In this document: piece after piece, positions 1 through 11,872 of the stretch
Layout of the letters: the number at the start of each line of letters is the position of its first letter
Numbering within the stretch: the first letter of the stretch is position 1
Position numbers and translations under genes: made by a program
The notes under the pieces: model-generated
Database searches by the model: none
Seen by the model: only the letters and a program-made list of their open reading frames with translations
Told to the model about the DNA's origin: nothing
Source: Angiostrongylus vasorum
Lineage: Eukaryota; Nematoda; Chromadorea; Rhabditida; Metastrongylidae
Reading direction: 5' to 3'
Assembly: GCA_018806985.1 (NCBI GenBank)
Contig: JADANN010000390.1
Span: 1,647,501-1,711,500 of the forward strand
Length of the DNA stretch: 64,000 nucleotides

Positions 1-2129
1 GGTGCGCTGTGAGAAAGAATGTTTCCTGCACCTGTTGTCGACATCGACGCTCATGATAAAAGCGTGTTGTACGTAATTGCTGACGTGCACGGCGGCATCC
101 AGCAAACGTCACAGTTTGGAGTGTTCTCAAATATTTCACACCTTTAGTATTAAGCGCACAGTGGCATACTGTAGCGTGTACGATTTTAAGATTTTTTGTG
201 GCGACAACTATTTCATTGCCTAAATTCCAAATCAGTTTGTTTTGCTCAGTAGAAGAAACAAGGTGATAAGAAAAGGTTCGGATGATCTAGTATTTATTTC
301 TGAATGGCCTAAAAAAGTCAAAGAAGGCGAATTTTTCCTATTATAAACGCAAGGATGGAAATGTATTGTTGGCTTCAGAACATGATGTGGAACAACAAGG
401 ATTGGAAAATAGTTTTGTATACCTTTGACCATCCTACACAAAGGTCCATATCTGAAGATTTTTGTATATAATTAAGTAAATAGTGCAGCTTTTCACGGGA
501 TCATATTTGCTGAAAATGGTTCCACACGTTCTACATGTTCAATAAATTCCGACTGAATGCAAAAAACCCTGCGAAAAACACTTTGCGTAACCAGAAAGAA
601 CATGCATTTAAATCAATGCATCCAGTTCCCTCAAGCCACCCACATACGCATGCTCTCCTTTCTGTCCATGTGCATGTAATGGTTCTGGTCCCTTGTATGA
701 AGATTCCTGCAATGTTTCACTTATTCGTCGTGAGTGAAATATGTTTGTTGATGGCAAATTGTGATGTGCAGAGGAGGATTGTCACCAGATGAGGCACTAA
801 AGCTGGTAGGGTGGTTCTGAAACTTAAGTAGAAATGTTCAGGTAAAAGCAAAGATGAGAAAAACCTGTTCAGGTTACGTCTGCTATCTTTTACTAAAAGC
901 AATATAAATGAAGTTCATCGTATCGTTCCAAAAGTGTGGTGATTTTCGCGATCTTACACGTGCAGAACACAACTGAGGAGCTTTGATTGATCACAGGGAC
1001 GAATCTTTGCTGGTGCCCAGCCTAGATATTCGATACTGCAGGTGATATGGGTGAGAAGAAGTTTTTTGTCATGATGAACTCACATAATCCGACGGTCTAT
1101 CTTGTAGATTTCATGAGCTCGATCAGGATTTCTCTTTGATTGATAGTTCGCTGGCTGGATGCAAGACTTCTTCATTTGAAATAAGCATGCTAATGAGTTC
1201 TTGGATCGTCACCACATAAACTCGCTGAGTTTTACGACTATCGCAGAGAACTTTTTCGAACACGAAATGGGTTCTTCTGGAAGTTTCCGACGGTACTTTC
1301 TAGCAGGATTACTCTTAGCTATTGAGCTTCTAGATCAAGGTGGTAAACTCCTCTTCAGTCCCATCGAATCGACTAAAAGGTGGATCTTGTGTTGTATATC
1401 ACAGTTAGATCTGCAAAAATATGCAGATCGTCCAGTACGACGGTCACCCACTGAATAGATTACTATTATGATAGATATGATGATAGAAACATGTATTTGT
1501 TTTGTTACGTGAAGGTTGTAGGCACAGAGTATTTCACTGCAGGATAATGGTGGTTCCTTGTCTTACACTCATCGATCAGCGATCAACACAATTTCTGAAT
1601 GAAGCCACGCAAAACCTTAGAAAAAGAAGAGCATGAGAAATTTGCTGATGTACCGAAAAACAACTGGCTTTGCTTTTGGAAGCTGTTTGGAAGAAGCATC
1701 TTTCTGTCAAAAAGCGTAAGGCTAAAGTTATTTGAGACTATGTTCTCTTAGGTGTTGCTGCGTAGAGGAAATCAATTCGATTCTGTCAGGAAGTGCGAGT
1801 TTTTTTCTCATGACGAGGAAGTAGCGCTGCAACGCATTCCTCCAGTTATCCCCGTCACAAATTTAGCGAGGATCGAGCTTCATTTGCAGGTTCTGAATAC
1901 AATGATTGTCGAACTAAATTGAAATTGATGTTTTCTACCAAAGAAAACGCGACAATCAAATCCTTTGACATGTGAACAAGTCAACCAGTGTATGCTTATG
2001 AATGACCAAATGACACGCTGAGTTAACGATTCGGTGACGACAATTAAATGCGAGTTTGTGACATTTTACATACATTTGGTTCTAAAAACAATCATGTAGT
2101 CTACTTTCATGTGGTAATTTTGTCACAGA
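1..2129. other. Intergenic stretch, nothing recognised
   Basis: About 2.1 kb of AT-rich sequence with only short open frames in all six frames. I see no splice-bounded coding exon, RNA gene or clear repeat. Open frames at 535-792 (+) and 1201-1458 (+) resemble no family I know and lack flanking splice sites. Confidence 0.5.
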
Positions 2130-2215
2130 TTTCCCTCATATGAGTGGTCCCAAGTAAGTTCATCTTGAGGCTACGTAGCACCTGCTTTGGTGGTAGATAT
2201 GATTAAATGCTGACT
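2130..2215 (+). repeat. Fragment of the LINE 5' leader
   Basis: This stretch resembles the 5' leader of the RTE-like LINE at 10.94 kb. Both read ctcatatgag, then a short variable part, then gaggctacgt, then a purine-rich GGTGG motif and agatatg or agatgg. The copy ends inside the leader, so it is an old fragment or belongs to a related non-autonomous element. Confidence 0.45.
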
Positions 2216-2572
2216 AAATACAGCATATGCCTTGACGTGTCGATGGATTCTATAATGAATCTATGCATTCGGAAGTTGTCTCTGACACAAACTTAATGTT
2301 TTACTTGATGAGAGAACCAAACAAGCTACCTGAACTGCTGTGCCAGAATGCAATGTGCCAATAGGTTGCAGAAAAAACTACCGTGTCTCACAAGCAAGAG
2401 TAAACTACTGAACGAATCGGACATGAGATAGGGAAACATGGAGACTTTTGTGGTGCCATTTCAACTCGATGATTTGCGGAAGTACAGATGATAAAAAATG
2501 TTGTAGAGTAGTACTGATACTGCTTTTACTGCTATTGTTGTCAACGTTATTATCATTATCACTGTCTGCCAT

Positions 2573-2850
2573 GGGCACGTGTAACGCAATGGTTAGAGGT
2601 GTCCTGTAAAGCAAACGTGGTCTTTGATTGGATCTCGCACCACAAGCCCACCAAACCCTCCATACTTCTTACGTCAGCAAATTAGTACCAAACTTATCTA
2701 GGAGGCTAGCAGCACTGATTTGATACATCGATAGATAAACGCATGTTATTGTTTGGATCAGATATGTATTTAATCACTCCTAGCGATGTATGAGGAAGCT
2801 GAGTGCATGAACACTCCCACAGGGGTTGATCGTCACCGAAAACGATATCC
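2573..2850 (+). repeat. Family A SINE, old diverged copy
   Basis: The copy starts with gggcacgtgtaacgcaatgg, which corresponds to the tRNA-like A box of the better copies. It continues through ccaccaaaccctccat, ggaggctagcagcactg and a CACTCC block, and ends near aggggttgatcgtcaccgaa. Every landmark of family A is present in order but with many substitutions, so this is one of the older insertions. Confidence 0.6.
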
Positions 2851-3369
2851 TTTATGCTTCAGTACCTTTATTATTAATGAGAAGCGAGAAAACTTCTTTC
2901 TCGATGACCTTGTTTAAATCATTGCAGGTATTCCTAGTCGTCCTTGACAAGGGCTTTCGTTTTTGTTCTTTCTTTTCTTTTCCATCGTCCTTGTGCAATA
3001 GTATTTGACTATGATTAAATGACTTGCTAATCGGCTATAACCCGTTAGAAATCCAGAATCAATGGATGCTTCAAATATAGACCGACTGATTACCAAGATA
3101 AGCACTATACACATCTGAATCGTCACCAATAGCTACGCCTAAGCAAAAAAATTTTGACCGTTCTGCGAAATACTATTCAAATGAAAGTTGCTCAGTAGCC
3201 CATAGGACTGAACTTCTTACCGAAGACATGCTGTTCAAAAATTGATTAATGAATGAGTGGATAAATAAGATTGAAGCTCTAGTGCATGCAAATATAATTC
3301 AAAAGTATTATTTCAATTGAGTAAGCTACGTTGACCTTTTTTAACGCCTTTTCTTTTTTTCATGGAGGG
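2851..3369. other. Intergenic stretch, nothing recognised
   Basis: About 0.5 kb between two repeats. No coding exon, RNA gene or repeat is visible. Confidence 0.4.
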
Positions 3370-3560
3370 TTACTGCGTGAAATACAACCACAAGGCTGCC
3401 GATATATGAGCAAAATTGGAAATCTCAGGAGGGGCTCGAACTCTTGATCATCCTTACTGGGGGCTTACGTGCTATCCATCATCCCTAGGTGAGGCCTTTG
3501 TTTCGACTTTCTCTAAGCAGTGTTTTCACTCTATCGGTGAGAGTAAATGTCCAGCTTTCT
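3370..3560 (-). repeat. Family B repeat with internal tRNA-like boxes
   Basis: On the plus strand this reads gtgaaatacaaccacaaggc, tgccgatatatgagcaaaat, then gggctcgaactc, which is the reverse complement of a Pol III B box (GAGTTCGAGCCC). Read on the minus strand, the order is a body, tRNA-like boxes, a segment ending in atctcagca, and gttgtatttcac. The same order recurs in all family B copies. Confidence 0.6.
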
Positions 3561-4018
3561 ATTTTTTCCCCATTTTCTCCTATCTTACTATACTTTGTAG
3601 TTTTGAAGTTTTTTAAGTTGCGCTATGAGTAATCTATGTTAGCTCAATTAAACGTAGCTGAATAAAATCGACGTATCCTGGTCTTTGGCAAATTTCCAGA
3701 CAATTGATGACGTGGGTGTGTCCGGATTGTAGTAATGGAATGCAATGAGCCGTGAGTGTAATACGCCACAGTGGCCATAGTGGCTTTTTTTTCTCTTTCT
3801 TCTAGGTGCGCAGTTTTGGCGAAGACAGGAATGGAAGAACAGGACAGTAAACGGCAAGAATTTTTCTCATGAAAACGGATGGATGAACAGAAAACGCCAA
3901 TCAGCATGAAACCAGACGTGGAGAAGTTGATGATGAATTTCTTTGCTATCAACACATTATTTCTCTGACGTAGTAGTTTTGCCAGGTTGTAAGACTTTGT
4001 AATGAATTATGCCGTCCA

Positions 4019-4295
4019 TAGGGCGCGTGTGGCGTAGTGGCCGGAGGCCCCTGCAACACACACACATGGAGTCGATCCCCGTGCCCATGGCCCAGCAAGC
4101 CTTCCATCCCTCCGGGGTCCGCAATTTGGTGCCAGACTTGTCCGGGAGGATAGCAGCACTGGCTCGATACATCGGTAGACCACCGCGGGTCATTGTAAAG
4201 GCCAGATATGAATTCAGTCACCTCCAAATGATGCTTAATGAAGTCGAATGCATGGCGCATCCCTCGGGGATTGATCAACACCGAGAGTTCTATCC
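4019..4295 (+). repeat. Family A SINE, well-preserved copy
   Basis: This is one of the best copies of family A (about 275 bp). The head gggcgcgtgtggcgtagtgg holds an A-box-like TGGCGTAGTGG, and about 40 bases on comes a B-box-like AGTCGATCC. GGGCGCG at the start nearly complements CGTGCCC at 4,079-4,085, like a tRNA acceptor stem. The tRNA-unrelated body contains tccctccgggg, gcagcactggctcgatacat, ccagatatgaattcagtcac and gcatggcgcatccctcgggg. tRNA-derived SINEs are transcribed by Pol III and moved by a partner LINE; activity here is not shown. Open frames on both strands through it are not genes. Confidence 0.8.
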
Positions 4296-4589
4296 TTTTT
4301 TTTGTCTTATCGAAATGTCCTTGAATTTGGCAACAGGCGACTACTTGCAGCATGGAGTCATCTTTAAAAAGAGACGATGAATGCTTGACTTAACTTTTGT
4401 ACTTTTTTTCCTCTCCCACTAAATTAATGAAATCCAGAAGTATATTTGTTTTTTGTGGAAATTAAGGAGATATTGTTCACAATGTCCGAGTTGATTCTAG
4501 CTTTTACAAGCAACGTAGTAATGTCCACTGCAGAATCGTCATCGACCGGTTTTCAACAGTGACCACTAAGGCTAGGTAGCCAATCGCTT

Positions 4590-4835
4590 TGTTCTAACCT
4601 CGGCATTGATTATAATTCACTGTTTTCTTGATGATAAAACACGAGGCTACCATTACAAGATTCATGCATTCACAGTAGCCGGCGTCTCGACGGTTTCGCC
4701 ATCTTCAGATCTTGGAAAGGTCAAATTAACACGCACTCTACTCAGTTGAACACTTCTATAAATTCAGCAGATAAAATTTAACACGTGAATTTTAATTCAA
4801 ATAATAAACAGTCACCTTTAAACACTCACCATCTT
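4590..4835 (-). repeat. Family D repeat with hammerhead-like core
   Basis: Read on the minus strand, the element runs from ggtgagtgtttaaa through a body ending in gtgttaatttgacctttcc, then the core CTGAAGA (4,702-4,708), hairpin GGCG-loop-CGTC, GAGA where better copies have GAAA, and a tail containing cctcgtgtt. The body matches the plus-strand copy at 27,455-27,740 along its length. A second, truncated copy faces it at 4,915-5,047, so the two form an inverted pair. Confidence 0.6.
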
Positions 4836-4914
4836 CCTTGGAATGTTCAGTTTACGACCGCTTTGTTCTTCGAAAGCCAAGCACATCCTTCAACCATGTG
4901 ACTCCGCACTTCTG

Positions 4915-5047
4915 GTCTCCAACGAACAGCAACAGGATCAGTACGTAAAAGACGCTGTTTATACCGCGAATGAAGGCTAATGCACTAGGTTTCATCTGCT
5001 GAGATTGCAAAAGTGTTTGACCGAGTGGACTGCGAGTCAATTTGACT
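4915..5047 (+). repeat. Family D repeat, truncated and inverted to its neighbour
   Basis: The body segment gctgtttataccgcgaatga ... tttcatctgctgagattgca ... gactgcgagtcaatttgac parallels the family D body at 27.46 kb. It stops just before the hammerhead-like core would begin. It lies head to head with the minus-strand copy at 4,590-4,835. Confidence 0.55.
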
Positions 5048-5639
5048 CTTTTTTTGTTAATTTTACTTTTTTGTGTTTTTCGGATTTCGTGAGGATTGCA
5101 TGAGTGCCACAGGCACTGAACAACGAATTTTCATTTATTAACATGTCTGTTAAACAGACGAATGTAGTAAAATGTATTCAATAGATAAAACACAATCAAG
5201 TAATGTTCCAAAAAAAGAAAAAACAAGAAAGAAACAACTGAGATGAACTGGTTAATCGACACATAATAGTTGAACGAATAGCAAAATCATGAATGAGCCA
5301 ATGTCATTATGAACGAATGACTGAGTGATCGAAAGGACGGATGAGTTAATCCGTGAAATGGAAATAGACTATAAATCACAGCAGAAAGGTTCTAATCCTC
5401 CCACAAACAAATCACACCTAATCATTTCTTACACTGTTGATTCATGCACTCGTAGAAAACGTTTGTTATAGTACGGATCGAATCCAAGCCAACGATGAAG
5501 GCACCATAGGAGATGGTCCAGCGTCGACACTTCAACATCATCCACAGGTTCTTTGCGAACTTCGTTCAGAGCAACGGCTACCGTTTCTCTAAAAATATTA
5601 TCGATCGACTAACAATTAGGACGACTTTTATGAAAATAA
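5048..5639. other. Intergenic stretch, nothing recognised
   Basis: AT-rich sequence with short scattered A-runs. The open frame starting at 5,513 (+) runs into the family E copy and is not taken as a gene. Confidence 0.4.
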
Positions 5640-5760
5640 TTGCCTTTTTCAAAGAAATAAGACCAAACAAGATAGGTTTGATCAATCTTGCTCTGAAGAA
5701 GGTGAACGCATCGAAACATTAGCCGAATAAAACACTTAAAACAATTGCCTGACAGTCTAA
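5640..5760 (+). repeat. Family E repeat with hammerhead-like core
   Basis: The core is CTGAAGA at 5,693-5,699, one unpaired A, hairpin GGTG-aacg-CATC, GAAA at 5,713-5,716, then cattagccgaataaaa. The hairpin arms differ from those of other copies (GACG/CGTC) but still pair. The partner of the outer stem, TTGCT before CTGAAGA, pairs only partly with agccg after the core. Confidence 0.55.
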
Positions 5761-6169
5761 AAAAATATTTGTTCTCCACACCAAAATCAAATAACAGCCA
5801 TTTTTTTAAAAAGTTCTGAAAAAAAGAAACTGATTTTTTAAAAAGGGATCAAATAGAAATCCTCATATCCAGAGCAGCCAGCCAGTGGTTCCCGTCCACC
5901 AGTTGCAGTTAAGACCCATCACTTCTTCATCCCATCCTATTGTCAACATCTTTGGTATTCTATATGGTCATCTACACGGTAAATCGGAACCTCCACGAAG
6001 AATTGTTGGGTCAAAAAGGTAAGCACTGGGACAAATGTTCTTTGTCCTCTTCACGATATCCTCCGTGTTCTTGAAAGCTCCTCAAGCCACTCGATTCCTC
6101 TCACTTTTTACATGGAGCTAAAATGTCCATCTTCCTCCCTGGTCGTGATACGCGCAGCTGCAACAGTTA

Positions 6170-6300
6170 GAGAGTACGAACTATTGTGGAACGGTCGACT
6201 CGAATCATCGGTTATGAGGATGACGAAGACGCCGAAACTTTAACCAAATAAAACTTGTACAACAACGTCGTGTAAGCTGAACGATCCAAAGATGTTCACT
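6170..6300 (+). repeat. Family E repeat with hammerhead-like core
   Basis: Shares with the 14.6 and 15.4 kb copies a leader of the form tacgaact...gtgga...cgactcgaatcatcgg. The core is ATGAGGA at 6,214-6,220 (first C changed to A), hairpin GACG-aaga-CGCC, GAAA at 6,234-6,237. The outer stem is GGTT (6,210-6,213) with AACC (6,241-6,244); other copies have GGCT with AGCC, so both sides changed together. It is followed by caaataaaacttg and a diverged caacgtcgtgtaagctga end. Confidence 0.6.
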
Positions 6301-7139
6301 GGCTATCCACGTCGAGGCTAAGTGGAAGTCGGTCTAGTAAAGCACAATCGGAGATGTTCAGTCTGCAGGGACAACGAGAACAATATCGGTACCAATGGAG
6401 TTCGCTTTTTAGGTTCTTCCGAAATTGTCTTTCTGCCATCCAGTGCCAAGTGCATTTCCTACCGTAATATAATTCTCGTCCTGGTATTTTGGACCATTCA
6501 GGCTTTAACTAGTTCCTCAGTAGAGTACATAAAAAAATTATACACCACAACTGTTCTGCCAAAAAAATCCATTCTGTCTTTTTTTTTGCTTTTGTCTTTT
6601 GCTTATTTTCCTTTTTAAGCATTTTTTTTCAGTTCAAGAACCCGTTCATAATGAAGGCGAAATGAGCGAAACACTCATAGAAAAAAATGTTCTGTGCGAA
6701 AGAAAAGCATGATAGGTTACGAAGCTTTGTAAACAGGGAACTCTTCCATCAATGAATCATATATATTGAGAAGAAAACGCAAGAGAGGAAAAACTGCCCA
6801 CTTACTTCACACGAAGAACAGCTGAAGCATTACAGGTGCCATCACTGTTAATGAAAATGAAATTCTCTCTCTTGAAGAGCTCCATTTTCGACAATTTCGA
6901 CATGTGATCTATCTGAACATTAGGCAACCGATGAGCACTAACTCTATCCACCACGTTGGTTGTTGAGCAAAACGTCTCCTCACCATCGCTATGCCTAACT
7001 GTGTTTACTGGTGTATCGTAGAAGAATAATAGATTCTTCATGGAAAGTGATTACATAATGCCCTCCACACTCGCGTTAGTAATGGGTAATATATTCATGA
7101 CAAAAGTAGTTCAATTTTCTTTATTATACTAATATCTCC
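6301..7139. other. Intergenic stretch, nothing recognised
   Basis: Short open frames at 6,322-6,618 (+) and 6,802-7,041 (-) lack recognisable motifs and splice context. T-runs at about 6,580-6,630 are the only compositional feature. Confidence 0.4.
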
Positions 7140-7405
7140 GCATGCTTTGCAAAGGTTGGAGGACCATTCCAATATAAAACAAATCGGTGGTGTGGTTTCG
7201 TGGCCTGGGCAAACCAAGCTCTTCGTCTTAGGGGGTCGGAAAGTTGATAAAGCACTTATTTGGGAAGATAAAACATGGACTCGATAAGTCATTTTGGAAC
7301 CACAAGTCGTTTTACAAGACATATATGTATTCAGTCACTTCTACGGTAGAATCAAATGCATGGCACATCCCTAAGGGATTGATAAGCGCCGAACGCTTTG
7401 TACTC
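7140..7405 (+). repeat. Family A SINE, diverged copy
   Basis: The head is badly decayed. The body is recognisable from ccaagctcttcgtctta, ggtcggaaagttgata and tgtattcagtcacttctacg. The end is clear: aatgcatggcacatccctaagggattgataagcgccgaacgc. Confidence 0.55.
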
Positions 7406-8015
7406 CACCCTTATAATTCGAATCACTTTAGACAGAGCGTAAAAGTGTGCTGGCCGGGCTTACACTTGAAGGTGAGAAGGGCAAATGGAGAATTCAATGG
7501 TGCCTTCTTAAATCACTCCATCGGTGAGCAAGTTAAACATTCTATTCTCATATGTTCATTGCTGGTTAGCTTATAGTTAAGTTGTTCTTGTTATATCTCT
7601 TATTTCTTGTTTCTTACTAAATTCTTTCAATGACATATCACTGACAGTGTGGGTCACATACGTCTCACCAGCACTACTGTATTCCTACTGTATCCATACT
7701 GTATTCCTGCACTATTGTCAATGCGTTCAAATGACATTCATTAATTTGACGCTGAGAATGTTGTATAAATGCAGTGCATAGATAAAATGCTGCCGTTTTC
7801 GCTTCTCATACTTCCACCACTTCTTGACAGAGTTGAAAAGAAGAACACCAACTAACCTGTACAATGATTGGTACCACATCTCTGTTACCCATAAAAAAGT
7901 TTGATGATGACGCAAGCCTAAAAATCCATGCATCTAAGAAACTGCAAAGTTTCGATAGGCTTCCAATCTTACGACAAGAAAAATCAAAGTTGCAGCGCAG
8001 CACAGAGATGTAGAT
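7406..8015. other. Intergenic stretch, nothing recognised
   Basis: No exon or RNA gene seen. A short imperfect repeat of the form actgtattcctac / actgtattcctgc lies at about 7,675-7,715. Confidence 0.4.
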
Positions 8016-8418
8016 ACCTACTTACTTACTTGATACTTGAACGGCCCGTCCTCACTGTTTGTGCGGGCCCCAGCATAATCTCCATTCTTCGGAGATTTGC
8101 TGGTTAAGCCATTGTGGTTCCCTGGAATCCCAAGGTAGGCTTGGCCAAAGTCTGCTCCAGGTCTTCACCACCACAGGCAGTCGAAGCCGTTGTGGATTAG
8201 AGGGAGATTTGCCACCATGCGACTTTGATACCACGACGGTGGTGGATCCTGGTATTGGTTCGCTCTTAGCTAGGCTTCCTGATGGAAACGCCGGACTCGT
8301 TCTCAGCTTGGGAGACCCCTGCCAGGGGATGAATCCACCGCTGTACCTCTGTACATCGCAGTCCGACACCCAGCAATACCTCCCAGCCACGATGAAGCGG
8401 TTAACCGTTGGAAGGGTA
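8016..8418 (-). repeat. Family C repeat, near full length
   Basis: About 400 bp. In the element's own (minus) orientation it begins near ccaacggttaaccgcttcat and cgtggctgggaggtattgct, passes through ggtggatcc...ccaccgtcgtggtatcaaag and a gcaaatctcc block, and ends with gtgaggacgggccgttcaag plus a tail of short repeats (tatcaagtaagtaagtaag on that strand). The same order occurs at 17.6 and 51.6 kb. Long overlapping open frames on both strands (8,052-8,432) come from its GC content and are not genes. A tRNA-like B box is not clear, so I do not call it tRNA-derived. Confidence 0.7.
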
Positions 8419-9350
8419 TAGATATTTTTCATAAACGTGAATGATACAGATGTTCATACCCCCTTCATCCTTTGGTTAACCAATCTAACTTCTTAAAAAG
8501 TGATTACACCTGGGAACAGTTATGTTTAATGAGAATCTCGTTTGTTTGGTGAAATAATTCAAATAGAGAGTAAGTTCAAGATCTTCATGTCTAGTAGCTT
8601 TCCTAAACCCAAACCAATGCCGCTGATAACTGCTGTTTTTAAAGAAATCTGGATACTAGGATGTAGCTGCTATCGGATCCACAAGAGTGCACGACTTCCT
8701 GTGATCCTCACTGAGGAAATCCCTAGTACAGGTCATCTTGAAGCTCCAAGAAAAGGAAACCATGCCAAACCAGTAAACACATCAATTAAATGGAAAATGT
8801 CCTAAAAGCAAGATTCGTCTTGAAAATAGGCCACTCAAGTACTCATGCAAATAGTAGTGATGCAGTTGAAGAGAAGGCTATGCGAGCAAGTAGTTGCATA
8901 AGAGAAGAAAAAAATGTGCAAATGGATGAACAAAAAATAAAAAAATCGCTATGAAACGTCGATAGATAGAGTAGATGTTGCAGCAAATCGATGAGAGCTT
9001 AAAGCATAGATGACGACAACAAGTCTCTGGCATTAATCTCATCGAAATCACACTCCTTTTGTGCTCTATTGTGAGCTAGTAAATGTTGGAACCTCTTCGT
9101 CGATCCTTTAAGATGACATTTAGAATTCGTTTGATGAACGAATCAATTGTTCGTCTACCAATCTTCATTGACGAACCCCTGCCAGCTGTCTTCCAATCCG
9201 TCTATCGTCACCACCAAGCAGATAGAGGAAATGAGCAGCATTTGTACCTCTTGCTATTTGCGATGCATCAGCAGCGCTTCATCGGATTTAACTACACTTA
9301 GGATTAGAAAAACGAATATGTCTTTTCTTAATAAAAGCAACTATTTTTAG
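8419..9350. other. Intergenic stretch, nothing recognised
   Basis: Nothing supported. The open frames at 8,542-8,805 and 9,083-9,350 (+) show no known motif. Confidence 0.4.
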
Positions 9351-9351
9351 C

Positions 9352-9595
9352 ATGGTGCGTATAGCGCAATGCTTAGAGATGTTCAGCGATTCACATATAG
9401 CTTTCCCTCTGGGGTTCACTAAGCCTTCCGTCCCTCCGGGGACGGAAATTTGGTTCCAAACGTGTCTAGAATGTTAGCAAAATTGAGTTAATATATAGAT
9501 ATACTACGGATATGCGTTAAATCACATCTAACGATGCTTAGTGAAGTCGAATGCATGGCGCATCCCCTAGAGACTGATCCACGCCTAACGCATTA
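9352..9595 (+). repeat. Family A SINE
   Basis: Head catggtgcgtatagcgcaat (A-box region), then gcctttccgtccctccgg-like sequence, ggaaatttggttccaaacgtgtct, and the typical end gatgcttagtgaagtcgaat, gcatggcgcatcccctagag. The B-box region is decayed. Confidence 0.65.
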
Positions 9596-9942
9596 TTCAT
9601 TACACTTTTATTTTAGCACGGTCTTTTATGCACATGAATCGTTTGAATACTCACCAATGCGGCATTTCCGCGCATTTATAATATTGAGCACCACATAGAT
9701 ATGTCATTATGGATGAATCTGAAGATTGACGACGGGTCATCAGAAGTGCGACCTGAATTCCATTATCTTTGCTGCTGATCTGATTGACTGTGTAAAATTT
9801 TCACCATAAACAATTATTTATAGGAGCTGCAAAAATAATCATCAGCTTCAAGCAATAATGAAGATTACAAGATTTTGATCCATGGTAGTTCGTTTCTTCA
9901 CAGAAAATCTAGAAATCTAGAATTAGGATAGTGTGCACATTC

Positions 9943-10145
9943 TGGAGAGCGCGTGTGGTACAGTGATTAGTGGGATTCTTCAATCACACTGGTTCGGTCA
10001 TTAGGTCGATCCCGGCATCTAGGGCTCACCAACCCTTCCTCCGAGGTTGGAAAATTGATACGAATGTTCTCTGGGATGATAAACGCCTGTGAGTTAAAGA
10101 ATCGCTAAGCCACCTCAAATCATTTTGTATATGACCGAATATTTC
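9943..10145 (+). repeat. Family A SINE, truncated at the 3' side
   Basis: Head gagagcgcgtgtggtacagt, B-box-like GGTCGATCCC at 10,004-10,013, then ctcaccaacccttcctccga, ttggaaaattgatacgaatg and ccacctcaaatcattttgta. The conserved end gcatggcgcatccc is absent. Confidence 0.6.
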
Positions 10146-10939
10146 AGCAAACAATGAAAATTCAGTTTAGCTCTTGTATTCACTAAAACGAATTTCGAAA
10201 TGGCATTGAGCCAAAGAGAAAACTCTTCAGTCACCATCATACTTATAGCGTAAACCCTACTAACGATTCTCGTGACGTTTGGCTCATCTAGGTGCTCTAA
10301 GTAGATGATGTTCTGTAGGTAGTGCCTACGTAGGCCTGTGTAGGCGTTTTCGGTCTATTTCTATCACAATCTTCGGAATTTTTTTGCTCACTTTCCTTGT
10401 TACCAATTAGTAGAACAGATGAATAAGTTAAAACATTTCTGAAATGAGATGGTCTTGACACACCTTCTTGAAGAATTCCACTGTCACTGGGCTGGCTCTG
10501 ACGAAAAAGGTCGCACCACAAATCCAACCTGGCATCGATCTCTTATAGACAGCGAACTGAAAGTCGTCATCATCAACGTCTTCGTGACGACAACTCACTG
10601 TTGGACAAATCTTCCTTTTTCTGTACAGCTTTTTTATTGTTGTCCAGTGATAAAATCGAAAAAACTTTCATTTACCACACTTCTGATAATGGAGTTGACG
10701 GAAAATCAGTCATTTCATGGATAAACAGCGGTGTAGAACAGTTTGTAGAAATAAAAATGTGCTTACGTAACTGACAGAAAACCATGGGAAATGAGGAAGC
10801 ACTTCGTAAATTCATGAAAACTTTATCGATTTCCGTTAGAATAAAACTTATGGCTTTCCTTGTGTTTCCTTCTCGTCGTAATCACGACATTTTTCTAACT
10901 CTTATCTTTATTACAAGCCGACTTTCGTTTAACCTCGGT
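10146..10939. other. Intergenic stretch before the LINE
   Basis: No exon recognised. The open frames at 10,297-10,527 (-) and 10,449-10,724 (+) overlap each other antiparallel and carry no motif I know. Confidence 0.4.
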
Positions 10940-11527
10940 ATGAACCGCTCCCACGGATCTCCCTCATATGAGGGATCTCGAGCAGGTTAGTCGCGAGGCT
11001 ACGTGGCGCGTCCCCAGGTGGCGGATAGATGGTTAACCGCGGGACCAAAAAGCGACCTTTGCTTCCCTGAGACGCAGGTGGATCTAGGGGAATGGACTCC
11101 CTGTTTCTGCTGCGCCGATTTGGCACATACTTTCTGCATTTACGGGGGCGTATTCATGCACGCGTGTGTGAGTGCGTTCTAGTTTATGCGGATTGTATTC
11201 TACGAGTCAATTCGGCCAAAAAGCCTGCAATCAAAGTGACAGGGAAGTATATGGGAGGCGGTTAGGGAGTCGCCTCCAACAAATAAGCTCCATGTCCACT
11301 CTGGGAGAGCCCTGGCAAGCTACCCGTGAGTATACCCAGCCCCTCACGTTCAGAGCCCAGCAAGCTATACGTGGGTATCAAAAATGCTAAACACAGTAAA
11401 AAAAACGGGCCTCATTCCCCCTGACCCCGAAAAGAGCCCCCAATTTTCGCAGCGTTGGGTAGGACGAGTACGGAAAGGCTGCTAAAATCTCAGGGGCCAA
11501 TGGAAGCTGCCTGGATTTCAAAGAACT

Positions 11528-11872
11528 ATGGTGACGATCTGTACCTACAATGCACGTACACTTGCATCCGAGTCCTCGATAGAAGACTTGCTCAAACAAG
11601 CGAGAAGGATAAGGCACGACGTCATCGGTCTGGCCGAGACGAGACGACGCCACCGATTCAACGCCGTCTATGACACCGAGAAGAACTGTTACTTCGGAAC
11701 ATGCGACAGTAGAGGAGTCGGCGGCGTCGGCGTTCTCGTCAACACGAGTTTGTCCATGAACATCGATTCATTCGAACAACTTACAACCCGAATCGGACGT
11801 TTACGATTAAAAGATGTGGATCAATTCCGCTTTGACAAACTTCGTCGTTTACGCGCTGACATCAAACTATGA
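11528..11872 (+). pseudogene. LINE endonuclease domain, broken
   Basis: The open frame starts at ATG 11,528 and encodes the N-terminal half of an endonuclease/exonuclease/phosphatase-fold domain. The sequence shows the YNARTL box near the start, with the metal-site Asn, then the GLAETR box with the catalytic Glu at about 11,627-11,641, then GGVGVLVN. In RTE-type LINEs this domain nicks the target DNA so that reverse transcription can be primed there. The frame ends at TGA 11,870, and the continuation is picked up in another frame from about 11,814, which points to a frameshift. The C-terminal half (SDH-type motif) is not readable in one frame. Confidence 0.8.

Noticed and set aside
3949..4380. 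Open frames of 123 and 134 codons, antiparallel
   Set aside because: They coincide with the best-preserved family A SINE and break in other copies.
8052..8432. Open frames of 120-126 codons on both strands
   Set aside because: They lie exactly inside a family C repeat that recurs at 17.6 and 51.6 kb; antiparallel open frames come from its base composition.
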